64,000 nt of DNA from Opitutia bacterium UBA4506 (GCA_002388665.1 DGMY01000089.1:35166-99165); one strand, 5' to 3'. Positions 9,329 to 18,355 are shown, counted from the stretch's first letter. The notes: generated by a model not told the origin, from the sequence alone. Translations and numbers: made by a program.

Positions 9329-9399
9329 CAGATCACCGGAACTCGCCCGGTGCTTCCTTGCGGTGGCGAGGGAGAAACCCCCGCCCATACCACGCTTGT

Positions 9400-9549
9400 C
9401 TAGGTGTTTGCGCCGAGATTCAGGATCCCGGCGACGCCGACAACGATGAGGTAAATCGCCACGACCCAGTTCAAAAGCTTTGGCTGAATCAGGATCAAAA
9501 TCCCGGCAATTAGGGCGAGTATATATTCCAGAGTAAGATTGAGTACCAT
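9400..9549 (-). CDS. DUF3096-type membrane mini-protein
   Basis: An open frame of 49 residues read directly from the minus strand. Two hydrophobic helices are separated by IQPKLLNW: an N-terminal LALIAGILILIQPKLLNW and then VVAIYLIVVGVAGILNLG. This pattern, with a central Pro and an AIYLIVVG stretch, matches the small DUF3096 family of bacterial membrane proteins of unknown role. It lies alone between the transglutaminase and FmdB-like genes; the overlapping longer frame on the same strand (9239-9586) has a composition unlike a real protein. Confidence 0.75.
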   Translation of the reverse strand: MVLNLTLEYILALIAGILILIQPKLLNWVVAIYLIVVGVAGILNLGANT

Positions 9550-9639
9550 AGGACCCAATTCTCTTCGCCTCACCCCATTTGATCAAGCAACAACCCCGGA
9601 GCTATCCTTCCTCGAAATTGGATGCCGGAAGTCTTACCC

Positions 9640-10176
9640 CTACGCATAATCCCGCCAGTCGTAGAGTTCCGGATCTTTCGTCGGCTCCTTGCGGCGGGCT
9701 CGCAAAAACTGTCTCAATGCCGAGCTGCCTCCCACGCCCCCTTCTACCGGAGCGTCTAAACCATCGTCGTCCATTGCATCGCCAAAATCTTCTTCCAAGG
9801 CATCGAGGTCGGCCCCCTCTTCCATCTTCCGAACCATCTCTTCCATCTGGCCCCCAAGAGGCTCGCCGGTGAGCTCCGACATCCGCCGCATCAGTTTCCC
9901 CATCTGGCGTGGGTCCGGATTTTCCTCATCCATCCCCGACATCTCTCCCTCCAATTCAGCCATGGCCGCCTCCAGGCGGGGATCATCCAAATCGGGACCG
10001 TCCGCGTCGTCCTGCTCTTTGTGGCGTCCCGTCACCGAGAACGCCGACACCTTTCTCGTCATCTCAAATCCCTCACCGTCCGGACAACGCGGGACCTCAT
10101 CAACCCCAATGATTCGCTGGCTGAGGAAGCTGTAGATCTTGTGAGTCTTCTCGCAATAGAATTCGTAAATTGGCAT
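9640..10176 (-). CDS. FmdB-like zinc-ribbon protein with acidic tail
   Basis: A protein of 178 residues that begins like the FmdB family (MPIYEFYCEKTHKIYSFLS). The usual four-cysteine ribbon is reduced to Cys8 and one Cys in VPRCPDGEGF, so zinc binding is doubtful. The rest is a long Asp/Glu/Met-rich segment (about residues 55-145) and a basic end RQFLRARRKEPTKDPELYDW. It is transcribed in the same direction as the cardiolipin synthase gene upstream (85-base gap). Function unknown; some family members are annotated as regulatory proteins without biochemical proof. Confidence 0.7.
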   Translation of the reverse strand: MPIYEFYCEKTHKIYSFLSQRIIGVDEVPRCPDGEGFEMTRKVSAFSVTGRHKEQDDADGPDLDDPRLEAAMAELEGEMSGMDEENPDPRQMGKLMRRMSELTGEPLGGQMEEMVRKMEEGADLDALEEDFGDAMDDDGLDAPVEGGVGGSSALRQFLRARRKEPTKDPELYDWRDYA

Positions 10177-10261
10177 ATCGATTCAATACAGGGCTTATCC
10201 CCCATTTCTAAAAGCAACTTTCCCCGAAGCCGCAACTCTTCAACTGGAGAAATCCCCAGCT

Positions 10262-11707
10262 CTACAAAAGCGGGCCGACGAGATGGGCAAAATCTTCCAC
10301 AAGCCGACGGCTCTTCCCCTGGGCCACGGGCACTTCGTCCATCGGCTGACAGTCCTTCTCGATGACGTGTACCCATTCCTGAAACGCCGAGAAATCGGCG
10401 GGATCGGTGTGAACGATTCCCATCTCAAAATTCACGAAGAGGCTCCGCATATCAAAATTGGCGGAGCCGGAAAGGGCGATCGTCCCATCAATCAGGATCA
10501 GCTTTGCGTGAATCATTCCCGGCATGTAGAACTGCACATCCACACCCGCATCGTTGAGTAGTCGAAGGTAGTGAAACCGGGCGACATCGACCAACTTCTG
10601 ATTCGAGTGGCGGGGGATGATCAATCGCACATTCCGCCCCGAGTGTGCCTTCACAATTAAGGACCGGAAGAGCACCTCATCGGGAACGAAGTACGGTGTG
10701 ACTATCGTCATACTCTCCCGACAGTCCTGCACGAGTTCCAATATCCTTTCGTAGAGGGCATCGTTTGCCACCTCTGGACCACTCTCGATGATCTCCAGCG
10801 AACTGCGACCAGTCTTGGGAAAATCCATGCTGAAAATATCGGCAAAGTTCCTGGCCTTTTGACCGGAAGCAAAGATCCAATCGTTCAGAAAGATAAAATT
10901 GAGATGCCGCAGAACCGGTCCCTCAACTTCGATCGAGAAATCCTTAAAGGTCTTCTCGTCAGGAGTGGGCCCCATGAAACGGGTGTCAATATTCTGCCCG
11001 CCAGTGATGGCCCTACGGTGATCAAAAATCGCCAGCTTCCGGTGATTCCGCAGATTGGCCGAAGAATGACTATGAAGTGGCAACAGAGGCATAAATCGGG
11101 CGACCTCTCCTCCCGCGCTTTTGAGTTCGTCCAACCATTTTCCGCGGCTCGCGAAGCAACCGAAAGCATCGAGCAGCAACCGAACCTTCACCCCTTGGCG
11201 CGCTTTGCGCGTCAACGCCTCCACAATGGGAATCCCCGCGTCATCCTTGGTCAGGATGTAGGTCATGATGTGGATACATTTTTCAGAATTCTCGATCTCT
11301 TCCAGAATCGCATCGAAAGTCGAAGTCGCATCGGGAAGCAACTTGCAGGAATTTCCTTCGGTCTTACGGAGCTTCTTTAATTCCTCCGTGGGAACATCCT
11401 CACCCGCGAGATACCGGGAGTCTTCCATCACCCGGCGCTTTCGCTCGACAAGGCCCCGGCTCTTTCGACCGCCGAGGAGGAAATAGAGGGGAACGCCGAC
11501 CCACGGAATGAAGAGAACCGCAAAGGCCCATGCGAAGATGTTGCTTGGAGTGCGCTTTTCATTCAGCATCCTTCCAATGATCAAGATGCCAAGGACAAAC
11601 CCCAACCAGGTCAAAAGATGGGCGTAGGTGAATCCAATAAGAAGACTTACGCCAGTGAAGAAAGGCTCTGAAATGTCTGTCCAGAGTTCATGAAGAGAAT
11701 CGAGCAT
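10262..11707 (-). CDS. cls: Cardiolipin synthase (phospholipase D family)
   Basis: A membrane-bound enzyme of 481 residues that condenses two phosphatidylglycerols to cardiolipin. It has two N-terminal hydrophobic segments (about residues 20-75, the second ending in GVPLYFLLGGRKSRG) and two HKD motifs: NHRKLAIFDHRRAITGGQN near residue 222 and HAKLILIDGTIALSGSANFD near 400. Domain order and length match bacterial Cls. The downstream neighbour (9640-10176) is 85 bases away. PLD-fold transferases share motifs, but the paired N-terminal helices favour Cls. Confidence 0.9.
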   Translation of the reverse strand: MLDSLHELWTDISEPFFTGVSLLIGFTYAHLLTWLGFVLGILIIGRMLNEKRTPSNIFAWAFAVLFIPWVGVPLYFLLGGRKSRGLVERKRRVMEDSRYLAGEDVPTEELKKLRKTEGNSCKLLPDATSTFDAILEEIENSEKCIHIMTYILTKDDAGIPIVEALTRKARQGVKVRLLLDAFGCFASRGKWLDELKSAGGEVARFMPLLPLHSHSSANLRNHRKLAIFDHRRAITGGQNIDTRFMGPTPDEKTFKDFSIEVEGPVLRHLNFIFLNDWIFASGQKARNFADIFSMDFPKTGRSSLEIIESGPEVANDALYERILELVQDCRESMTIVTPYFVPDEVLFRSLIVKAHSGRNVRLIIPRHSNQKLVDVARFHYLRLLNDAGVDVQFYMPGMIHAKLILIDGTIALSGSANFDMRSLFVNFEMGIVHTDPADFSAFQEWVHVIEKDCQPMDEVPVAQGKSRRLVEDFAHLVGPLL

Positions 11708-11820
11708 AATCTAGTTACTGCGGTCACAATGGTCCCCTCTTCGCAAACCAGCAAACCTTTACCAACCCGGAACCGTCCTCATCCCGAGGTTTCGAACTCT
11801 CCCCACTTCCCTCACTCACC

Positions 11821-12612
11821 ATGCCGGAACGCAAGCTGATTACTCTCAACATCGCCCACGGGCGCGGGCTCTCTTTCTACCAGGGGTTTCATTCTTCCAA
11901 CGGAATCCGCAAACAACTCGAGCGGATCAACAAGCTACTGGACCGCTTTCATCCAGACATCGTCTGCCTCCAAGAGGTCGACCAATCCTCTCACTGGAAC
12001 GGCCACATCAACTTACTGGAAGAAATCCAGAACAAGGAGTCTCTTCCCTATTCCTATCTAGGGGTCCACAACCGGCGCGAAGGGCCCAAGCAACTGGCCT
12101 ATGGCAATGCGATTTTATCCCGCTACCCGATACGCGAAGCCGTTACCGTACCCTTCGGAAACAACCAAATCGGAGAGAAAGGCTTTCTCTTCGCACGGGT
12201 CGAGTTCCCCGAAGGATTGGTCTCCATCGTCAATCTTCACCTCGATTTCCGATCCCGCGCAAAGCGCCTGGCCCAGGTCGAGCAGGTCATCCGCTTTATG
12301 CACGATGAATTGTCCCTGCCCGGCGACCCCCTGCTGCACCGCCCCATAGTGTGTGGGGATTTCAACGCGCGAGCCGGCCTTCGCAATGACGCAGTGGCGC
12401 AATTATTCGGATACATGCAAAGCCATCACGAGTACGAACTTCATCCGAAGAAAGCGCGTTCATTTCCAGCTCACAGCCCCCTAAAGTGCATCGACTTCAT
12501 TTTCCTTCCCGAGCCGATGCAGTGCACGACGTGCCAAACGATTCGCAGCTACGTCAGTGATCACCGGCCCGTATTCATGCGCTTTGACATTCCCGAGCCG
12601 GCCGAACGGTAG
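11821..12612 (+). CDS. Endonuclease/exonuclease/phosphatase family hydrolase
   Basis: A protein of 263 residues with the EEP (DNase I-like) fold. Metal and catalytic residues are visible in TLNIAHGRG (Asn), CLQEVDQ (Glu), VNLHLDFRS, CGDFNARAG (Asp, Asn) and SDHRPVFMRF (Asp-His). No signal peptide is present. The family includes phosphodiesterases acting on DNA, phosphoinositides and sphingomyelin; nothing here fixes the substrate. The divergent position next to cls (113-base gap) could hint at lipid-related work, which is only a guess. Confidence 0.82.
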   Translation: MPERKLITLNIAHGRGLSFYQGFHSSNGIRKQLERINKLLDRFHPDIVCLQEVDQSSHWNGHINLLEEIQNKESLPYSYLGVHNRREGPKQLAYGNAILSRYPIREAVTVPFGNNQIGEKGFLFARVEFPEGLVSIVNLHLDFRSRAKRLAQVEQVIRFMHDELSLPGDPLLHRPIVCGDFNARAGLRNDAVAQLFGYMQSHHEYELHPKKARSFPAHSPLKCIDFIFLPEPMQCTTCQTIRSYVSDHRPVFMRFDIPEPAER

Positions 12613-12739
12613 GCCAAAACCTTCAAAATTTTGCCACCTTGCGGCGCACCCGGGTTGAGCCAGGTGCTACGCAAGATGAACAAAACGTCGGCGAGGACGA
12701 TCCCCGTCGGGAATCGCTCGCCTCAAAGCTACTGCCGCA

Positions 12740-15271
12740 TCAATCCGACGCGCCGGTCTGCCAATCGTATTTCGGAGTCAGCTCGCGGTCTTCCACGTGC
12801 TTACGATCTCCCTTGTGCCACCAGTAGAAAACCGGGCTGGCGATGTAGATCGAAGAGAACGTTCCGGTCACGATACCGATCAAAAATACGAATGCAAAAT
12901 CGACGATGATCCCTGCCCCGGCAATGTAGAGCGCGAAGGCAGCCATGAAAGTCGTGAGACTGGTCAAAATCGATCGTCCTAGAGTCAGATTGATCGCAAG
13001 GTTCACAATCTTCTTCAGAGAATGATTTGGATTCAGCGCCAATTCTTCACGAATGCGGTCAAAGACCACGATCGTATCATTGATCGAGTAACCAACGATC
13101 ATCAGAATCGCAGCAATCATCGGAGCGGAGAACTGGCCACCGGCGAGAACGAAAATACCGATGGTCATCAAGACATCGTGAATCGTCGCCACAACGGCAC
13201 CGACTCCATACCCCACTTCGAACCGAAGAGCGATGTAGAGCAGAATCCCGAGCAGCGCTACTCCGACAGAGATGATCGCATTGCGCTGAATCCCCTTACT
13301 CACCGAAGCACCAATTGTACTTTGGCCATCCAATTCCAATCCGGCCGAGGGATACTCAGCGATCAAAGCATCAAAGAACGCCTGTCCTTTGCCTACCTCG
13401 GTTTGAATGATCAAAGATTCGGAATCATTAATCAAATTGACCTGATAGACTGGAGAGACCTCACCGAAATCTCCGGCTTCCGCCACCTCCTGAATTCCCG
13501 TCATCGGCAGTCGTTCTTCGAAAGACACGGCAATCTCGTCTCCACCGACAAAGTCGATCCCGAACAAGTTGTCCCAATGAGACCAAACCGCGAAAACACC
13601 GCACGCAACGATCGCCCAAGAGACGAGGAAGGCCGGTTTACGCAGGCGGAGAAAATCCACTGAAAGTGGGCCGGGCAGGCTGAACCCAAGAATCCGCTTC
13701 ACGCCAGCCTTGTAGACCAGGAGCTCCAGTAGGAAGCGACTCACAACAAGGGCGCAGAACACCGAAGTACAGATACCGATAGCGAGCGTTACCCCAAAAC
13801 CCTTAACAGGTCCGGTTCCCAGCCAGATCAAAATCCCGGCCGTGATCAGAGTCGTCACATTCGCATCCACAATAGTCGAGAACGCCTTTTCGTAACCGCC
13901 CAACAGTGCATTGGCCGTCTTCTTACCAGAGCGCAGTTCCTCACGGACCCGTTCAAAAATCAGGATATTCGCGTCGACGGCCATCCCCACTGTCAGGACC
14001 AACGCGGCCACACCCGGTAGAGTCAAAGTCGCGCCGAGGCTCGCAAGAACCCCCAGAACGACCAGCACATTGACGAGGATCGAGATCACGGCCACGACAC
14101 CGCCGAGACCGTACCATGCGATCATAAAGACGATGACCAATGCCGCACCAATTTGCGCTGCGAGGATACTCTTGTCTTTCGCATCGGCGGCCAAGGACGG
14201 GCCGACCTCGCTCATCTTGTCGACGGTCAACTCGTACTCGAGTGGGTTGTTCAAAGTATTTGCCAGCTCCAACGCTTCTCTCTGCGAGAATCGTCCTGAG
14301 ATGGTGGCTCCACCGCGGATTTCTTCATCCACATTCGGAGCGGTCTTCAACACCCCGTCGAGGACAATGGCCAACTGGCCCGGCGCCCCGCCCAAACGGG
14401 CATTCTCGTCCACAATCTTCCTGGTCATCGCGGCAAACCGCTTTTCGCCCTCGGAAGTGAAATCGATATACACCTGGAAACCGCCGGTCTGGTTCTGCAT
14501 GGCTCCCGCTTTTCTCACGATCGAACCCGTCGCTTCGGCCACCCGCTTTACGAAATACCCGCGCTCAATAATGTTTCCGTCCGCATCTTCGTCTTCCAAG
14601 TACAATGCCTCGTAACCGAGAGGGGCCGGAACACCCTCACCTGGAAAGACCTCGCGATTGACCAAGCGAAACTCCAAGCGAGCTGGCTTTTTCAACGAGT
14701 CAATTCCCTCGGGATCCTCGCGGAGGCTCATGCCCGGCAGTTGAATTTCGACGCTGTTGTCGGAAACGGGACGGATTGTCGGCTCGGCCACACCCAACCC
14801 GTTCACACGGTTCTGCATGACCTCGACAACCTGGGTCAACTGATCCTGACGCTGAAACTGGTTCAGATCCGCCACGGCATCGTCGTTCAGGCGCAGCGTA
14901 AAGGCCACACCTCCCTCCAGATCCAATCCGAGGCGCAGATTCCGCTTCGACTGGCTCAGCAATTCCCGAAGCAAGACCTCGTTCCGGCGCTCCTGATTTT
15001 TAATATCCGTTAAATTGATCTCCGGAAAATACGGAGCGAGGTCGATTCCGCCGGATTTAGCGATCTCCCGCAAACCGACGTAGACAGAAGGGTAATCACC
15101 GCTCTCTACACCAGCTTGCGCTTGTTCGACCAATACTTCAAACTCCTCCTGATTCGCGCGCTCGACTGTAAACGCACCAAACTCACGGTCCTCAAATGGG
15201 ACGAGGTTCAGCAGCGCCCAAGCTAGGATCGCTACCGACAGGACGGCCTTCCAGAGAATTCCCCCGGACAT
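12740..15271 (-). CDS. secDF: Fused protein-export membrane protein SecD-SecF
   Basis: A single polypeptide of 843 residues holding both halves of the SecDF translocation motor, which uses the proton gradient to help pull exported proteins from SecYEG. The SecD half shows an N-terminal span, RLGLDLEGGVAF near residue 113, LDGVLKTAPNVDEEIRGG and a five-span block with VGMAVDANILIFERVREEL. The SecF half begins near residue 530 and contains FGIDFVGGDEIAVSF and YSINDTIVVFDRIREEL. Twelve spans are expected. It follows yajC by 23 bases. Fusion is common in Bacteroidota, Verrucomicrobiota and Firmicutes. Confidence 0.96.
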   Translation of the reverse strand: MSGGILWKAVLSVAILAWALLNLVPFEDREFGAFTVERANQEEFEVLVEQAQAGVESGDYPSVYVGLREIAKSGGIDLAPYFPEINLTDIKNQERRNEVLLRELLSQSKRNLRLGLDLEGGVAFTLRLNDDAVADLNQFQRQDQLTQVVEVMQNRVNGLGVAEPTIRPVSDNSVEIQLPGMSLREDPEGIDSLKKPARLEFRLVNREVFPGEGVPAPLGYEALYLEDEDADGNIIERGYFVKRVAEATGSIVRKAGAMQNQTGGFQVYIDFTSEGEKRFAAMTRKIVDENARLGGAPGQLAIVLDGVLKTAPNVDEEIRGGATISGRFSQREALELANTLNNPLEYELTVDKMSEVGPSLAADAKDKSILAAQIGAALVIVFMIAWYGLGGVVAVISILVNVLVVLGVLASLGATLTLPGVAALVLTVGMAVDANILIFERVREELRSGKKTANALLGGYEKAFSTIVDANVTTLITAGILIWLGTGPVKGFGVTLAIGICTSVFCALVVSRFLLELLVYKAGVKRILGFSLPGPLSVDFLRLRKPAFLVSWAIVACGVFAVWSHWDNLFGIDFVGGDEIAVSFEERLPMTGIQEVAEAGDFGEVSPVYQVNLINDSESLIIQTEVGKGQAFFDALIAEYPSAGLELDGQSTIGASVSKGIQRNAIISVGVALLGILLYIALRFEVGYGVGAVVATIHDVLMTIGIFVLAGGQFSAPMIAAILMIVGYSINDTIVVFDRIREELALNPNHSLKKIVNLAINLTLGRSILTSLTTFMAAFALYIAGAGIIVDFAFVFLIGIVTGTFSSIYIASPVFYWWHKGDRKHVEDRELTPKYDWQTGASD

Positions 15272-15294
15272 ATACTACCTTACTGCGAAAACCC

Positions 15295-15609
15295 TTACGA
15301 AGGGTCTTCGATCTTGGTTGCGACAAAAGAACGGCCAAGCTCGATCTTTACCCCGTCGGCGATCTTTACCACCAAACGGTCGTCCTTGACGTTCGTAATC
15401 TCCCCGAAGAGTCCTCCAGAGGTCATGATCTTATCACCGGTCTCCAGTGCTTTAATCATGGCTTCCTGGCGTTTTTGACGCTTCCGCTGTGGGGCGATAA
15501 TCAGAAACCACATCCCAGCAAAAAGAAGGATGAAGAACAAAATTGAGCTAATGCCGCCACCGGGAGCCGGTGCGGTTTGCTGCTGTGCGAGAGGAATCAG
15601 AACGTCCAT
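15295..15609 (-). CDS. yajC: Preprotein translocase subunit YajC
   Basis: A one-span membrane protein of 104 residues that associates with SecDF. A proline-rich N-terminus precedes the hydrophobic helix ISSILFFILLFAGMWFLII, then the basic family motif APQRKRQKRQEAMIKAL and the SH3-like TGDKIMTSGGLFGEITNVKDD. It is the first gene of a yajC-secDF operon. Divergent rpsT starts 156 bases away, so 15610-15765 should hold back-to-back promoters. Confidence 0.95.
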   Translation of the reverse strand: MDVLIPLAQQQTAPAPGGGISSILFFILLFAGMWFLIIAPQRKRQKRQEAMIKALETGDKIMTSGGLFGEITNVKDDRLVVKIADGVKIELGRSFVATKIEDPS

Positions 15610-15765
15610 GACTGGGTTTTACTATTAGGCTTTCGAAAAATGACGAAACCGCAGAGAAAAGATAGGCGCAGCCGAATTGGCAAGAATGAATCTCCGGAAT
15701 CTCCCAGAAAAGGGATTGACAGCCCCGCCCATAATCTTTCTTCTCCATCCTTTTTCTAAATTCCG

Positions 15766-16020
15766 ATGGCGAACACTAAAGCATCTCTCAAAGACATCCG
15801 GCAAATCGAGACCCGGACCGAACACAACACACGCGTTCGTTCACGTCTCAAAACTTTGGCCCGGAAGGTCAAGGCTGCCCGGGAAACCGGTGAAACCGAA
15901 CAGGCAAAAGAAGTTGCCCGCGCATACGTCGCGGCCAGCGACAAAGCTGCCAAGTCTTCGATCATTCACCCGAACAAGGCCGCCCGCCACAAGGCATCTG
16001 TTTCTGATCTAGTTCGTTGA
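15766..16020 (+). CDS. rpsT: 30S ribosomal protein S20
   Basis: A basic three-helix protein of 84 residues that binds 16S rRNA early in small-subunit assembly. It has the family opening MANTKASLKDIRQIETRTEHN and the closing IIHPNKAARHKASVSDLV. The length is normal. The next frame appears to start at a TTG overlapping its stop (TTGA), linking it to the RluA-like gene and then to the bS22-like mini-gene, so the three may form a ribosome-related transcript that ends at the terminator at 17015-17047. Confidence 0.97.
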   Translation: MANTKASLKDIRQIETRTEHNTRVRSRLKTLARKVKAARETGETEQAKEVARAYVAASDKAAKSSIIHPNKAARHKASVSDLVR

Positions 16021-16826
16021 GGCAGGGAGCCATCTCTCTCCGCCCCGGTGAATGGGGCGAACGTTCGCAGAAATTCTCGATCCTCGGGTCGGGCTCAACT
16101 TGGGCCGTCCTGGATCAACCGACTCCTCTCGGCGAGGAGCTCCCCCCACCGAATGAAGCCACACTGATGCTTCAGTCGGTTTTTCGTGCACGGATCTCTG
16201 AAGATCAGCCAGCGATCAAAGCTCTCCTGAGCGAGGGCGCGACCGCCATCTATCCACTGCCGTGCGGTGGTCCCATCGCCTTCGCGGGGACCCGGGAACA
16301 ATCTTCCGCCATGCGCGAAGAATACGGCTCGAACCAATGGACACTTCGATTCCTCCTTCTGGTTCGCAGCAGCCCAGAACAGGAATCCCTCGAATGCGAC
16401 CTGCCCATCGCCATCCACAACACCGAAGAGCGCAGCCTGATCTCCCACACGACGGGAAAACGCGCCAACACCCAATTTAAAAAGCTCCTCACGGGAAAAA
16501 CACTCGAACTCTGGGAAGCACGCACCAGTTATCTACGTCCCGACCAAATTCGCCTGCACGCCGCAGAATCCGGGATTCGAGTTGCCGGCGAATCTCTTTA
16601 CGGCGACCACGATCCGATTTCCCGACCCGACCTCCCCGGCACCCGCAAGCCCGGCGGACGAGGATATGTCCTCTTCCCCGCTCCGGCAATCCACCTGGTC
16701 GAACTTTCTGCTCCCTCCCTCCGCGACAAGCCGTTTACCTCTTCCCCTCCCAAAGCCTTCCTCAAATGGATGCGGGCCGTACTTCCGGAAGAAAAGGATT
16801 TACAACAAGTCCTAAATGCGCTTTAG
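16017..16826 (+). CDS. Degenerate RluA-family pseudouridine synthase-like protein
   Basis: A frame of 269 residues whose C-terminal part reads RPDQIRLHAAESGIRVAGESLYGD, matching the RluA-family closing motif (TGRTHQIRVH...GDPLYG). The N-terminal SGSTWAVLDQPTPLGEELP resembles the KPaG entry strand. Where active enzymes have HRLDxxTSG with the catalytic Asp, this protein has IYPLPCGGPIAFAGT and no aspartate, so it is probably not an active synthase. The proposed start is a TTG overlapping the rpsT stop; the first internal ATG (16167) would cut off the entry strand. An RNA-binding or structural role is an inference only. Confidence 0.65.
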   Translation: MRQGAISLRPGEWGERSQKFSILGSGSTWAVLDQPTPLGEELPPPNEATLMLQSVFRARISEDQPAIKALLSEGATAIYPLPCGGPIAFAGTREQSSAMREEYGSNQWTLRFLLLVRSSPEQESLECDLPIAIHNTEERSLISHTTGKRANTQFKKLLTGKTLELWEARTSYLRPDQIRLHAAESGIRVAGESLYGDHDPISRPDLPGTRKPGGRGYVLFPAPAIHLVELSAPSLRDKPFTSSPPKAFLKWMRAVLPEEKDLQQVLNAL

Positions 16827-16869
16827 TGATCGTTTTTTCCGCAAACTAACCACCTATTTTTGAAAATCT

Positions 16870-16965
16870 ATGGGCAACCTACGTAAAAAGCGCCGTCTCA
16901 AGATGAACCAGCACAAGCGCCGCAAGCGCCTCCGCGCAAACCGGCACAAAAAGCGGGTCATCTGA
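16870..16965 (+). CDS. bS22-like / AURKAIP1-COX24 domain ribosomal mini-protein
   Basis: A 31-residue, extremely basic open frame: it starts MGNLRKKRRLKMNQHKRR and ends RKRLRANRHKKRVI. This pattern matches the COX24/AURKAIP1 domain, which in mitochondria is ribosomal protein mS38 and in actinobacteria is bS22, a small-subunit protein deep in the decoding-site rRNA. An ATG follows the RluA-like stop by 43 bases. The location after rpsT and before a strong terminator fits a ribosome-associated gene. It is short enough to be missed by gene callers. Confidence 0.85.
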   Translation: MGNLRKKRRLKMNQHKRRKRLRANRHKKRVI

Positions 16966-17014
16966 CCGCAACCCGCGTGGACGACCTTCTTGGGTCGAAT
17001 GCCTCATCTTTTTC

Positions 17015-17047
17015 AAAAGAGCCTCCTGCTACAGGAGGCTCTTTTTT
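17015..17047. terminator. Strong bidirectional Rho-independent terminator
   Basis: A perfect 14-bp stem (AAAAGAGCCTCCTG paired with CAGGAGGCTCTTTT) with a CTA loop, followed by further T residues. It has A-tracts on the left and T-tracts on the right, so it can end the rightward rpsT/bS22 transcript and the leftward mscS transcript. It lies between convergent genes, as expected. Confidence 0.93.
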
Positions 17048-17077
17048 TATGCCCTCAAATCCAAAAGATGAGTCGCT

Positions 17078-18136
17078 CTACTCCTTCTCGTTAGAGCCGC
17101 CGCCCTTGCCCCCGCTGACGAACACGGTCCTCGTAGGATAGGCAAACTTGATCCCCCGCTCCGCAAAGGCCTCGATCATCGACAGATTCACCGCCTGCTG
17201 GATATCCATGTACAGGGCGTAATCGGGGGCCAACACATAGTAGACCACCTCAAAATCATAGGAACTCTCCCCAAATCCCTTAAAATGGGCGCGATCGAAC
17301 CGCGTTTGCTCCTGCGATTCGATATAGGACTGAATCAATCCGGGGATCTCCCGCAATTGGTCCGGGGTGGTTTGGTAAATGACTCCAAAGCCGAAGACGA
17401 TCCGGCGCTCGAACATCCTCTTGAAATTACGGATACGACTGGAGGTCAGATCATTATTCGAGAACACGAGCTGCTCACCCGACAGGCTGCGCACCCGGGT
17501 AGTCTTGACCCCGATCTTCTCCACTGACCCCAGCAAATCACCGACAATGATAAAATCGCCCACCTCAAACGGTTTATCCAACACGATCGACAGCGAGGCG
17601 AACAAGTCCCCGAGAATACTCTGCACCGCCAAACCGATGGCGATACCGCCAATACCCAATCCGGCAATCAACGCCGACACGTCGTACCCCAAATTGGAAA
17701 CGATGAGGAGGAAGGCGATGGACCAGATCATCAGACGGGCGAGGTAAGTGAACCAGAGGAACTCGGCCCCCTCGACCCCAGTCTCTCCCTCCCTTTTCTC
17801 TCCGTAGTGCTTGATACCACCGACGATGAAGGAGCTCACCCAGATTCCGCCCTGCAACACCACAACAAAGAAGCCGAATCGATCCAGCCAGAGCTCAGCC
17901 CGCCCGAGCTCCAGCCACTCGGTCCCGATCCAAAACGAGAAGAGAACGACCAGCAGCCCCTTCGTGTTCTGAAGAGCATCGACCAGAAGGTCGTCCATGA
18001 TCGTATCCGTCCGCTTACTGATCTTTCCCAACTGGGAACAAACAATCTTTAGAGCGATTTTCGTGACGACAAAAACCGCAATACCAATGCCGATCGTCAC
18101 GAAGTAGTCAGAGAATTCGTTATCTGCACTAAACAT
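17078..18136 (-). CDS. Small-conductance mechanosensitive channel (MscS family)
   Basis: A membrane protein of 352 residues with four to five N-terminal spans and the MscS core. The pore helix is LIAGLGIGGIAIGLAVQSILGDLFAS, rich in Gly and Ala, followed by the beta domain (KPFEVGDFIIVGDLLGSVEKIGVKTTRVRS) and the cytoplasmic alpha/beta domain up to YPTRTVFV. These channels open under membrane tension and release solutes during osmotic downshift. The short gap to the terminator at 17015-17047 marks the end of its transcript. No partner genes. Confidence 0.92.
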   Translation of the reverse strand: MFSADNEFSDYFVTIGIGIAVFVVTKIALKIVCSQLGKISKRTDTIMDDLLVDALQNTKGLLVVLFSFWIGTEWLELGRAELWLDRFGFFVVVLQGGIWVSSFIVGGIKHYGEKREGETGVEGAEFLWFTYLARLMIWSIAFLLIVSNLGYDVSALIAGLGIGGIAIGLAVQSILGDLFASLSIVLDKPFEVGDFIIVGDLLGSVEKIGVKTTRVRSLSGEQLVFSNNDLTSSRIRNFKRMFERRIVFGFGVIYQTTPDQLREIPGLIQSYIESQEQTRFDRAHFKGFGESSYDFEVVYYVLAPDYALYMDIQQAVNLSMIEAFAERGIKFAYPTRTVFVSGGKGGGSNEKE

Positions 18137-18355
18137 GGCCCCCTATTGGAGCCCAAACCCGGGAAACCTCAAGGAGAAGATCGAGGAATAGGCACCCCTG
18201 CACCGATTTTGTTTCCCAGCTTCGACATTTTACCCTTTTGGAACAGCTCGCTACAATTTCGACTAATATGAGGGATTTCCTCCCCTAATCTATGGCGGCG
18301 GAGATCTATTCCCTCTCGCCATCTCTGTAGAAATTTGATCTTTTCCGAAGAAACC

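Noticed and set aside
9334..9352. CACCGG/CCGGTG hairpin after the transglutaminase gene as a terminator
   Set aside because: Stem is only six pairs and there is no T-run after it.
9239..9586. 115-codon minus-strand frame over the transglutaminase end
   Set aside because: Arginine-rich, no family resemblance; the real gene on this strand is the DUF3096 mini-ORF in another frame.
12613..12739. CAAAA/TTTTG pairing between the EEP and secDF genes as a bidirectional terminator
   Set aside because: Only five A-T-rich pairs; too weak to support.
15716..15738. TTGACA...TAATCT as the rpsT promoter
   Set aside because: The spacing is only about ten bases, too short for a standard sigma-70 promoter.
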